Part shown: one piece after another, positions 1 to 8,700 of the stretch
Numbering within the stretch: the first letter of the stretch is position 1
How the letters are laid out: each line of letters opens with the position of its first letter
NCBI RefSeq assembly: GCF_000428985.1
Contig: NZ_AUAZ01000021.1
Location: forward strand, 20,361 to 84,360
Direction of reading: 5' to 3'
Source: Marinobacterium litorale DSM 23545
GTDB lineage: Bacteria; Pseudomonadota; Gammaproteobacteria; Pseudomonadales; Balneatricaceae
DNA: 64,000 nucleotides
The notes under the pieces: model-generated
What the model saw: the letters and a program-made list of their open reading frames with translations, nothing else
The model's database searches: none
Told to the model about the DNA's origin: nothing
Position numbers and translations under genes: made by a program

Positions 1-7
1 TGCGGCC

Positions 8-2830
8 ATGCCGATGGCGCAACAGGACGCATCAACGTTTGCGAACATGGATCTGCAAAAGTACAACGGACTACTTCAGGCTGAGCTTAATGATCAAAAT
101 TATGCCCAACAGAGAGGGCTTGCTGATCAGAATTACGGTTTTCAGCGGCAGTTGAATAGCCAGCTTCAGGGCTTTGAGCAGGAAAACATGCGGCTCGATA
201 ACAATCTCCAGCAATCACTCAATAGTCAGCTCCAAGGCTTTGAGCAAAGCAATATGCGGCTAGGCAACAGCCTCCAGCAGTCACTAAACTCGCAACTCCA
301 AGGATTTGAGCAGGACAATATGCGGCTGTCTGACACGCTGCAGCGTGGCCAGAACCAGCAACTCCAGGGTTTTGAGCAAGACAATCTACGCCTTGGTGAC
401 ACCTTGCAGCGCGGCCAAAACGAACAAATGCAAGGCTTTGAGCAAAGCAATATGCGACTGTCTGACTACTTGCAACGCGGTCAGATGGCCTTCGGGAATA
501 CGCTGGAGCAGGGCAATATGCAGCTGGCGGATACGATTCAACGGGGCCAGATGGGGTATGCAAATGTATTAGAACAGGGAAATATCCGCCTCGAGGACAG
601 CTTGGCCAGAACCAGAGCCGAGCTTGATAATGCGCTCAGTCGTGGCGACATGGTTCTCGCAAACCAACTGCAGCGACAACTGAACGATCAGCAGCAAGCG
701 TTCGCTCAGTCGAATATGGCAATGGAGCAAGGCTTTACGCGCGACAATATGCAACTTCAGCAACAGCTGAACGAACTGCAAGCACGGGCCGATAATGCTC
801 GCCAGCTTGGTCAGATGGATAAGGCGGCTTCGATTGAGCGCCAGATGGCTGATATCCAGCAGCAGTACACCCAGTCAAACATGGCCCAAGAGCAAGGCTA
901 CGCGCAGTCCAACATGCAGTTAGAGAGTACGCTTAACGAGGCGCAGGCGGCGGCTGATTATGCGAGAACGCTGAATCAGATGGATAAGGCTGCCGGTATA
1001 GAGCAGCAAATGACTCAGCTGCAGAATGCGCTGGAGCAGGGCAATATGGCATTGGCCAACCAGCTTCAAATGCAGCTCAACCAACAGACGCAAGGATTTA
1101 CGCAGCAGAACCTACAAACAGAGCAAGGCTTTACGCGCGACAACATGCAGTTGCAACAGCAGCTAAATGAACTCCAGGCTCAATCCGACTTCGCGCGCGA
1201 AATGGGCCAAATGGATAAAGCGGCAAGCATCGACAAGCAGATGGCCGAACTCCAGCAGCAGTACACGCAACAGAATATCAACCTTGAAAACACCAACCAG
1301 CGCGACAGGCTGCAGATGGAGCAGGGATATACCCAGCAGAACATGCAGCTTCAGCAGCAGCTTAATGAGGCGCAGTCAGCGGCTGATTTTGCACGCCAGA
1401 TGAACCAGATGGACAAGGCGGCTGCGATAGAAGAGGGTATGGCGGCAATTCAGAACGCGTACAACCGCGGTGACATGCAGCTTGCAAATAGTCTCCAGCA
1501 ACAGCTGAATGCCCAAACCCAGGAATACACTCAACAAAACCTCGCAACCGAACAGCAGTTCCAGCTTGAGGCGATTGCTAAAGAGCAGGGCTTCCAGGCA
1601 TCGCAAGCCGAGCTCGACCGCGCGCAGCAGATTATGCTCACCAATACGGAAATCGATGCCACGCAAGCCCTTGAGCAATCAAGGCAGGCATTCCAAGCGG
1701 AGCAGGCCGGGCTTGACCGAAACCAGGCAACATCATTGGCGCGTGAGGCCCAGACGTTCCAGGCAAGCCAGGCAGAGCGTGACCGGGCTCAGCAGCTTAT
1801 GCTGACAGATAAAGAAATTAACGCCACCCAAGCGTTAGAGCAGTCCCGGCAATCATTCCAGTCAGAGCAAGCGGGATTGGATCGTACTCAGGCGGCCGAC
1901 CTGGCAAGAGAAGCCCAGTCGTTTCAAGCAAGCCAATCCGAGATTGATCGGGCGCAGCAGATCATCCTTGCAGATAAGGAGATCGGGGCGACTCAAGCAC
2001 TGGAAGCGGCCAGGCAGGAGTTTGAATCTCAGCAATCTCAGCTTGATCGAACTCAGGCTATGGAATTGACTCAGCTTGGCCAGCAATTCCAGGCATCCCA
2101 ATCAGAGATGGATCGGGCGCAGCAAATACTGATGGCCAATAAGGAGATCGATGCCACCCGGGCGCTGGAACTGTCACGCCAGGAGTTTCAAGCACAGCAA
2201 GCTGGGTTGGATCGGGATCAGTCAGTTCAGCTGACGGAAATGGGCCAGCAATTCCAAGCCTCTCAGGCGGAAATGGATCGGGCGCAGCAAATCATGCTGG
2301 CCGACAAGGAAATTACAGCGCAGCAAGCGCTTCAGCAGGCGCAGCGCGAATGGCAGTCGTCCGAGAACTCACTGGATCGAGAGCAGCGCACAGGATTGCT
2401 CCAGATGGAACAGGATTTTGTTTCAGACCAGTCGTCACTGGATCGGGAGCACTCAGCTTGGCAGACAGGGGTACAGGCCGAGCAGGCTCAATTGGATCGA
2501 CAGCAACAACTAGGGCTGCTTGAACAGGAAAACAAATACAACAACGAAAGCCTGGCAAAAACCACGTCCGCCAATCTGCAGGGGCGCTATGTCGATGCAA
2601 TCAACGACATAACGGATAACGCCGCCGTCTCCATCAATGAGATTGAAGTGGCGACCGGTATGACACAAGAGGAGAAGGATACGATGATCCAGAACACAAT
2701 CGCGCGACGCGACGCGGATCTGGCCTTTACCCGGCAGCTCTACTCCAACATGCCTACCTGGAATTTCGACTGGCTTGATATGGCGGAAATGCCGGCAGCC
2801 CCGGGTGTATCGCTTGAAGGGGGTGCATGA
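8..2830 (+). CDS. Hendecad-repeat coiled-coil prophage protein, probably virion-associated; 5' end may lie outside the window
   Basis: This 940-residue protein is extremely rich in Gln, Ala, Asn and Met and has no Cys in the repeat body. From about residue 48 to 840 it consists of repeats whose lengths are multiples of 11 residues: seven 22-residue units (QGFEQxNMRL type), then 55-residue units (EQGFTRDNMQ type), then five 55-residue units (FQASQxExDRAQQ type). Eleven-residue periodicity is typical of right-handed coiled coils. The last 95 residues are not repetitive and end in a Trp-rich stretch. The frame is open to base 2, so the true start may be upstream. It overlaps the next gene by ATGA. 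The position in front of a giant ejection-type protein suggests an internal or tail structural protein, but I recognise no family. Confidence 0.75.
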   Translation: MPMAQQDASTFANMDLQKYNGLLQAELNDQNYAQQRGLADQNYGFQRQLNSQLQGFEQENMRLDNNLQQSLNSQLQGFEQSNMRLGNSLQQSLNSQLQGFEQDNMRLSDTLQRGQNQQLQGFEQDNLRLGDTLQRGQNEQMQGFEQSNMRLSDYLQRGQMAFGNTLEQGNMQLADTIQRGQMGYANVLEQGNIRLEDSLARTRAELDNALSRGDMVLANQLQRQLNDQQQAFAQSNMAMEQGFTRDNMQLQQQLNELQARADNARQLGQMDKAASIERQMADIQQQYTQSNMAQEQGYAQSNMQLESTLNEAQAAADYARTLNQMDKAAGIEQQMTQLQNALEQGNMALANQLQMQLNQQTQGFTQQNLQTEQGFTRDNMQLQQQLNELQAQSDFAREMGQMDKAASIDKQMAELQQQYTQQNINLENTNQRDRLQMEQGYTQQNMQLQQQLNEAQSAADFARQMNQMDKAAAIEEGMAAIQNAYNRGDMQLANSLQQQLNAQTQEYTQQNLATEQQFQLEAIAKEQGFQASQAELDRAQQIMLTNTEIDATQALEQSRQAFQAEQAGLDRNQATSLAREAQTFQASQAERDRAQQLMLTDKEINATQALEQSRQSFQSEQAGLDRTQAADLAREAQSFQASQSEIDRAQQIILADKEIGATQALEAARQEFESQQSQLDRTQAMELTQLGQQFQASQSEMDRAQQILMANKEIDATRALELSRQEFQAQQAGLDRDQSVQLTEMGQQFQASQAEMDRAQQIMLADKEITAQQALQQAQREWQSSENSLDREQRTGLLQMEQDFVSDQSSLDREHSAWQTGVQAEQAQLDRQQQLGLLEQENKYNNESLAKTTSANLQGRYVDAINDITDNAAVSINEIEVATGMTQEEKDTMIQNTIARRDADLAFTRQLYSNMPTWNFDWLDMAEMPAAPGVSLEGGA
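149..610 (+). repeat. Seven tandem 66-bp coding repeats (22 residues, two hendecads)
   Basis: Units begin at 149, 215, 281, 347, 413, 479 and 545 and each encodes a 22-residue version of xLNSQLQGFEQ followed by xNMRLxxxLQx. The first five are closest; the last two keep only the EQGN(M/I)xL part. The exact 66-bp step without any frame loss shows expansion under coding selection. Confidence 0.85.
725..1483 (+). repeat. Imperfect hendecad-multiple coding repeats (EQGFTRDNMQ type)
   Basis: The motif EQG(F/Y)xxxNMQL starts at 725, 890, 1121 and 1319. The steps are 165, 231 and 198 bases, which are 55, 77 and 66 residues, all multiples of 11. Each copy also carries a downstream QMDKAA(S/G/A)IE element. 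Insertions and deletions have therefore occurred in whole 11-residue units. Confidence 0.75.
1592..2416 (+). repeat. Five tandem 165-bp coding repeats (55 residues, five hendecads)
   Basis: Units start at 1592, 1757, 1922, 2087 and 2252. Each begins with a version of FQASQxExDRAQQ and continues with EIxATQALEQSRQ and a second LDRxQ element. The units differ by many substitutions, including synonymous ones, so the array is old rather than a recent slippage product. Confidence 0.9.
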
Positions 2831-3189
2831 TGGGACTGTTAAGCGACCTCACAAGCCTTGGGATGAAAGCGGCATCAACCCAAGGTGTACCAACCACCAG
2901 TGGGCTCGATTTCGGAGACCTATTCGACACTGTTGGTGACTATGCCAGCAAGGCGTTTGACTGGATGGAAGAGAACCCGACTGCAACTGGCGCGATTGCC
3001 GGGGCGGCCTCGGCAGGCCTTCAGTATCTCAGCGCCAAGGAGCAGCAAGACTACTACGAGAAAAAGCTGAAGCAGGAGGAGCGCTTCAATGCGCGCCGCC
3101 CGTCGTCGGGCAGTCAGGGGTATGGATCGCACACGACCAATTTAACCGGTGGCACCGGCTTGCTGGCCACGCCGTACAAGAAATACTAA
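2827..3189 (+). CDS. Small prophage protein of unknown function (120 aa)
   Basis: The start codon overlaps the stop of the repeat-protein gene (ATGA), which suggests translational coupling. The protein has an acidic middle (SKAFDWMEENPTATG), a short Ala/Gly-rich hydrophobic segment near residues 52-68 and a charged helix rich in Gln, Lys and Glu near residues 69-90. The tail is Gly/Ser/Thr-rich and ends in KKY. I recognise no family. Its place in a tightly packed late cassette points to a minor virion or ejection component. Confidence 0.65.
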   Translation: MMGLLSDLTSLGMKAASTQGVPTTSGLDFGDLFDTVGDYASKAFDWMEENPTATGAIAGAASAGLQYLSAKEQQDYYEKKLKQEERFNARRPSSGSQGYGSHTTNLTGGTGLLATPYKKY

Positions 3190-3198
3190 GGGGGCGGA

Positions 3199-4239
3199 AT
3201 GCGAGGTTCATTTGAATGGCGTTTGTCCCTGGGTATGGTGAATGGCTGGGGGTTTGGCTCTGGTGGATTAGATGGCATGGATGCTGCCGGCCAGTTTGGT
3301 GGCGGTGGCTTCGACAGTAATTCTGGGGGTAGTGGCGGCCCTAACGGAAGCGCTGGATACAATGATAATTTCGGCATGCGCGAGGCGGCCAAGGACGCCA
3401 TCGATAGCGGAATGGCCACAGCGGTTGGCGGGGGGGCATCGGGCGGGCATAGCGACATAGCGGCTCGTGCGATGAGTGCGTTCAAAAGCGCGCCACGAAG
3501 CCAGACCAGAGCGGCCAGGGCCACATCGATGGATCGGCGGGATGCGCTCAAAGAAAGCCCGGAGGATATCGCCAAGCTGGATGCTCCAGCTCTCACTGCT
3601 GCAACACTCAAGATGCGCGATATTGATGGTTACAACCCGAGCACTGCTTCCGACAGACAGGGGTTTACCGACCGAGAAAACCAGTCGCGCGGCTACAGCG
3701 AGTCAGCCATGGAGGCAGCTGATGAGGCCTACGCAAACACAGCCAAGAACGGGCTTGTTGGTACTTTGTCGTATGGCATCAATCCAGCATTAGGCGTTGG
3801 CGTAAATGCGGCTATTGATGCCGTCCAGTCAGCTAACTTTCGTGATGCCTATGGAATGGAGCGTGATACGGTTGGCGCGATCGGCGGATCGCTTAAAGGC
3901 CAGGTGTCAAATTTGGCGGGCGGCTTACTGGGTGGAAAGGTTGGCGGCGCCCTGGGTGGTGCGGCCTTTGGGGCGCCAGGCATGATAGCGGGCACTCTTC
4001 TAGGGAAGGCTTATGGTGCCGATGCTTTAGGCAAGGCTAGTGCCGACAGTATCGGAAAGGACAACACCAACACCCAATCCCCCTCAGCAACCGGCCTCCT
4101 AAATACCAACCAGGTAGCAACGGCATCCAAAGCGCAGCCCGCACCCTCGCAAACCACCACCGGCTACCAATCCAAGTTCGGTAACTATTCATCCCACCTC
4201 AACAACTTCAGTAGCCGCGCCCTCAGTGCCTGGGCGTAA
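3199..4239 (+). CDS. Gly/Ala-rich prophage protein, possible membrane-active virion component (346 aa)
   Basis: An AGGGGGCGG ribosome-binding site lies just before the ATG. Residues 15-60 are very Gly-rich. A long Gly/Ala/Leu stretch around residues 238-280 (GGLLGGKVGGALGG and following) resembles membrane-inserting glycine-zipper segments. The tail is Thr/Ser/Gln-rich. No catalytic motif is visible. Proteins with such glycine zippers occur among phage ejection proteins that cross the cell envelope, but this assignment is inferred from composition and location only. Confidence 0.6.
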   Translation: MRGSFEWRLSLGMVNGWGFGSGGLDGMDAAGQFGGGGFDSNSGGSGGPNGSAGYNDNFGMREAAKDAIDSGMATAVGGGASGGHSDIAARAMSAFKSAPRSQTRAARATSMDRRDALKESPEDIAKLDAPALTAATLKMRDIDGYNPSTASDRQGFTDRENQSRGYSESAMEAADEAYANTAKNGLVGTLSYGINPALGVGVNAAIDAVQSANFRDAYGMERDTVGAIGGSLKGQVSNLAGGLLGGKVGGALGGAAFGAPGMIAGTLLGKAYGADALGKASADSIGKDNTNTQSPSATGLLNTNQVATASKAQPAPSQTTTGYQSKFGNYSSHLNNFSSRALSAWA

Positions 4240-4248
4240 GGAGACAGC

Positions 4249-4785
4249 ATGGCAGGACTACTTCAAATGCCGCAGGCTCAGCAGCCGGCAGCACCGCAAC
4301 CAGCGCAGCCACAGGGGCTGCAAGCGCAGCCCGGGAAGCCAAATCCACAGAAAGAGTTCTATCAGCGACTGATCGTGATGGCGTTGAAGTTCCTCTATTC
4401 CGAACAGGGCGTCCAGATGATCCAGCAGGGCCTCAAGATGCCCGGTTCACCGGCTGAAAATATCGGCGTGATCGTTGGGCGTCTTGCTCAGAAGATTGTC
4501 ATGGATGTAAAGGAGCAGGGTAAGCAGTTGCCGCCGTTAATGGTGATCAAGGCAACGCTCGAGCTCTCCCAAGCCGTGACCGATCTGGCAATGGAAGCCG
4601 GAGTGGTTAAGAAGGAAGAAGCCAACCAGGTGGCTCAACAGGCGTTCTACGAAGGCATGGAGAAAGTCGGCCAGGGCACCAAGAAGGTCCTGCCGCAAGA
4701 GGAACGGCAGGAGTACCAATCCACTATTCAGCAGATTGACCAAGCCGATCAGGCAGCGCAACAGAAGCGCAAGGGGGCAGCATGA
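4249..4785 (+). CDS. Prophage protein of unknown function (178 aa)
   Basis: A clear AAGGAG site precedes the ATG. Residues 6-35 are a Pro/Gln/Ala linker, after which the protein becomes predicted alpha-helical and mixed in charge (residues 36-170), including SEQGVQMIQQGLKM and a Gln-rich end. Its stop overlaps the next start (ATGA). A flexible Pro/Gln head joined to a helical body fits a scaffold-like or internal virion protein, but I recognise no family. Confidence 0.6.
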   Translation: MAGLLQMPQAQQPAAPQPAQPQGLQAQPGKPNPQKEFYQRLIVMALKFLYSEQGVQMIQQGLKMPGSPAENIGVIVGRLAQKIVMDVKEQGKQLPPLMVIKATLELSQAVTDLAMEAGVVKKEEANQVAQQAFYEGMEKVGQGTKKVLPQEERQEYQSTIQQIDQADQAAQQKRKGAA

Positions 4786-5732
4786 GCTTAGGCGGACTAT
4801 TGGGGCATGCTCTACTGGGTGGTGTCCAGGGTGGCGCTACAGCGGCGCAGCAGGTGGCGAAGCGCCGGGAGGAGTTTGACCTGAAGAAGGAGCTGATTGA
4901 TATCGAGGACGCGAAGGCGCGGGCCCGGCTGGAGATGCAAAACAATTTCCAGGTGCAGAGAGATGAAAGCCAGCACGGATACCGCATGGGTGAACTGGCG
5001 CAGAGTAATAAGTACCAGACTGCGCGGGATGCGGCCAACCATAATCGAAGTGTTGAACTGGCTGGAATTAAGCACGGCCATGATGTTGAGCTCGCGGAAA
5101 TGGGGGGCGGCTTGAAGTCCGGCCGGTTTAAGCCGATTGATGACGGTGTCGGGAATGTCACCGCAGTATTCGACTCTGCGACCGGGCAGATGATTAGCAA
5201 TGGTGGCGCAGGCAGCGGTATTACCCCTGAAATGGATGCCAAGGCCGAGCAGATAGCCAATGAGCGCGTTGATTCCATGGCTGGATGGCTCTCTGGAGAC
5301 GGTGCTGACTTTAAGGAGTATGGCGGGATTCGAGAGGCCGCAAAGGCACAATTCAAACAGGAGGCGCTTCAGCAGCTACAGGGCGGACAGGCGAGCGGAA
5401 GCAATCCATTAATTCAAGCTGCCCAGAGCGGAAAGCTCACGCTAAATGATCCGGATGCAGCTCCGTCGTCGGAGCAAGCAACGCCTCCGCAAGTGCGCCG
5501 TTCCGGGAGAGCAGCAGCCGAACCGGCCCAGTCTGGCCCCGGGCTTCTTGAGCAGGTCGGAAGCTACTTTGACTTCGGCGCAGGCGCAGAGGCCGGGCAG
5601 GCCTATGAACAGATCGTGGAAGCGGTAGGTGAAGGCGCCCCGATTGACCCACGACTCATAGAGGTGGCCATGCCTCACCTGAAGACTAATCCGTATTATC
5701 TGGAGAAGGCTAAAAAGCTGGCCGGCATGTAA
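4782..5732 (+). CDS. Prophage protein of unknown function, N-terminal coiled coil (316 aa)
   Basis: The gene starts inside the previous stop (ATGA). A Gly/Ala-rich head (residues 1-25) is followed by a highly charged helix from about residue 26 to 110 that probably forms a coiled coil. A beta-like segment follows (KPIDDGVGNVTAVFDSATG, near 117-135). The C-terminal third has a Pro/Ala linker and a compact end rich in Pro, Tyr and Leu. It precedes the giant polyvalent gene by 37 bases, so it probably belongs to the same late transcript. Confidence 0.6.
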   Translation: MSLGGLLGHALLGGVQGGATAAQQVAKRREEFDLKKELIDIEDAKARARLEMQNNFQVQRDESQHGYRMGELAQSNKYQTARDAANHNRSVELAGIKHGHDVELAEMGGGLKSGRFKPIDDGVGNVTAVFDSATGQMISNGGAGSGITPEMDAKAEQIANERVDSMAGWLSGDGADFKEYGGIREAAKAQFKQEALQQLQGGQASGSNPLIQAAQSGKLTLNDPDAAPSSEQATPPQVRRSGRAAAEPAQSGPGLLEQVGSYFDFGAGAEAGQAYEQIVEAVGEGAPIDPRLIEVAMPHLKTNPYYLEKAKKLAGM

Positions 5733-5769
5733 ACTGTTATCTCCCAGCCTGTCGTGAGGACACGCATCC

Positions 5770-8700
5770 ATGAATTACCTATCCAGGCTCCGTGATGCCA
5801 ATCCGGACCTCAAGAATTTCAGCGACGATCAGATTGTTGAAGCCCTTCCCCAGTTAATGCCGGAGCGATTCGGCAACAAGCCAATGTCACAGGTTCGTGA
5901 AGAGGCAATCCTGTCGCCACGCGAACTAGAAATTCGACAATACGAAGATCAAGGGGGAGGTGCAGCCTCGTCGCTAAAGCGCGGCCTGCTTAGAGCCAAT
6001 CAGACATTCAATGCTGCAGGTGCATGGCTTGGTGATACTGTCATGGACGCCCTGCCGGAGAGCGTCAGAGAGTCTACGTTTGGGCGCTGGCTTCAGGAAG
6101 AGGCCGATACGGATAAGCGGGACATACTGAGAGACGAAGAAGCCATTGCTTCCTTGCCGCAGCGCCCTGAGATGGCGCGCGCTATCGACGCAGCGAACAG
6201 CGCGGAGAGTGGGCTTGATGCGATAGTGGCATTTGCCAGGGAAGTGAATGATTCACCAGATACGACAGGATTTCTGCTGGATACACTATCCGAGCAGGCG
6301 CCGCAGGTGTTGGCGCAGATACTCGGCACCAAGGGTGCTGGCGTTCTGGTGAAAGGTACAGGCAAGGCATCTCAGATCCTGCGAATGGGGATGGGTGGGG
6401 GTGTAGCATCATCGTCCGCAACGCTTGGCCCCAATACCGCGAGGTATATGGAAGGCGATATCGATAACTTTGGTGACGCCATTGGTAGAGCGGCCAGGCG
6501 AACAGGGGCGCAAGCCGCAGTCGACGCGACCACTTCCGGTATGATCCCCGTCAAGATAGGTCCCAATCAGGCCACTAACGTTGCGGCTCAAATGGCGCTC
6601 CAGGCAGGCGGTGGTGCAGCCGGTGAGTACGCTGGCGCCAAAGCTGTGGGTGAGGAGGTTACGCCTGGGGAGCTCGCTGCCGAAGGCTTGTTGGAGCTAA
6701 TTACTGCGCCTGGTGATGTGGTAGCTGCAGCGCTTGATGCCAGACGCCCCATGGATGACGCCAATCAGCGTATCGAGCAAGCCGGGCAGCAGGCCGCCGA
6801 GCAAGGTGGTGACGCCCTGGACCAGGAGATCGCCAAGGCCAAAACGGCGGTCGATGAGATTCCCAAGGCGGCCGCTCAAGAAAAAACAGATGAGCTGACG
6901 CGAACAGTAAGCCAGATCAACCCCGCCGACTATGAAGCCCCTGCGGTTAATCGTGAGCGCAACACCACTCGAGGACTAGATGGCCTGGATGGTCTAATCA
7001 CCGTCGCCGAGCGCATGGGCTTCACTGATGAAGTTGCACAATTGGTAACGGCCAAGCGCCTTTATCAGCAGGCCGAACAGGCCCGCAGTACCGGTGATGA
7101 GGTGCGCGCGGGTCAGTATGCGGACCGAGGTAACCGTCTGTACCGATCTGCCACCGAAGTGAACGATCGCATCAAACCCATCGCAGACCAATTTCCAGCC
7201 CCCTATGTATTCGATTTTGGCCCGAGTGCCGTCGAGGGTGGCGACCTGGTGGTCAGCAAAGAAGCATCAGGCGGTCGCGGTGCGATATATGATCAGCCGA
7301 GCGCTGTTGCAGGACCTGCGTCGATTAAGCAGCAGCGCAGCGAGAGGCCCATTCAATCAGGCATCATTTATGCCGAAGAACCTCCGGCATACCGCACGGC
7401 ACGGGCAGACCTGGAGGCGCTACGAGAGCAGCGCCAGGCTGATGACTTTAGTGCTCGCTACGGGCAAGAGGGTCAGACCCCTTACCGCCGCGAACCGATC
7501 ACTGGCGAGCTGGACCGCAGCACCGAACTGCCGCCCGGACGACGCCCGGCAGAACTCCCACCCGGCACCGGACATATCAATATGGGCCGTGAGCGCCCGG
7601 AACGCACCTTCACGCCCACTCCAACCGAATACGACGGCGTAGGCCGCAATACGGTCGAACGCACCGCACAGGGCCAGCCTGAGCGTCTGCCGCCAGGTAA
7701 CGCAACTCGTGCTATCACGCCCAAGCAATACCGTCAGATGCAGATGCTGCGCAATCAGGGTTTGCGCACCAAGTTGCGTGAACGCACCGCAGAGCAGGTC
7801 GAAGCCATTCAGACCGTTGAGGCTGTGCGGGCTGGGGAAGTTGAAGTTACAGATAGCGCACAGACCCAAAGACGGCCGCTATCATCCATGACCCATGCGG
7901 AAGTCGACGAGCTCATCCAGCAAACGGACGGTAATCTCGCATCATCCTACCAAGTGGATTGGGGTGATATGCCGAAAGGTCAAGGGAAGCGATCTGGTGG
8001 CATGGTAATGGGCGGCATGAGCGATGCGGTGGCGCTCCAAGGCGTTAAATCGTATGGCGACTTTTTAGGCAAGCTCAAAGAGACCGAGCCAGAAAACTAC
8101 GAAGATGCGTCACTGACATTGAGCGGCGGTGGAGATAGGCCTTCTCAGATTCGGTATGCCAAGCTGCGCCTGGCTGGATACGGTCACGATGAGGCGCTTC
8201 AATATGTCGTCCTCAGATCGGAGGAGGCGAACAATCAGCTGTCCAGGTCTGCCCCAGATGCAGATATTCAATCGGATCAAGCTACCCCGCGCATTACCGG
8301 CGAGCAGATCGATAAAGACTGGGCTCGCTTCACGCCTGAGTCGGGCACTTTGAATGTTCCGCGCTCTGAAATGCCCCAGGTAAAAGCCGAGGACCGAGGG
8401 GCTCTGGTTAACTACCTGAATGCCCGGGGCGTAGAGCATGAGCAGACCGAGGTAGATCCTCGAGTATTGAAGCCGACGCAGGCCGAGTTTTCGCCCGCTA
8501 AGGTCCAGAAGGCGCGAGAGTTTACCGGTGGAGACCGATCGATCCTGGTATCGGCTGATGGTCATGTTGTAGACGGTCATCACCAGTGGATGGCCAAGCG
8601 TGAGACTGGCGAGCCGGTCAAAGTCATTCAGCTAAAAGCGCCGATCAACGACTTGGTGTCGCTGGTTAAGGATTTCCCAAGTTCTGAGCAGGATGCAGGC

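Noticed and set aside
219..563. Open frame on the - strand opposite the repeat gene
   Set aside because: It arises from the repeat composition of the + strand gene, has no ribosome-binding site and encodes Cys/Pro/Arg-rich nonsense.
149..610. Regular 66-bp repeats that could suggest a CRISPR array
   Set aside because: They are contiguous without spacers, lie in one reading frame and encode a 22-residue protein repeat.
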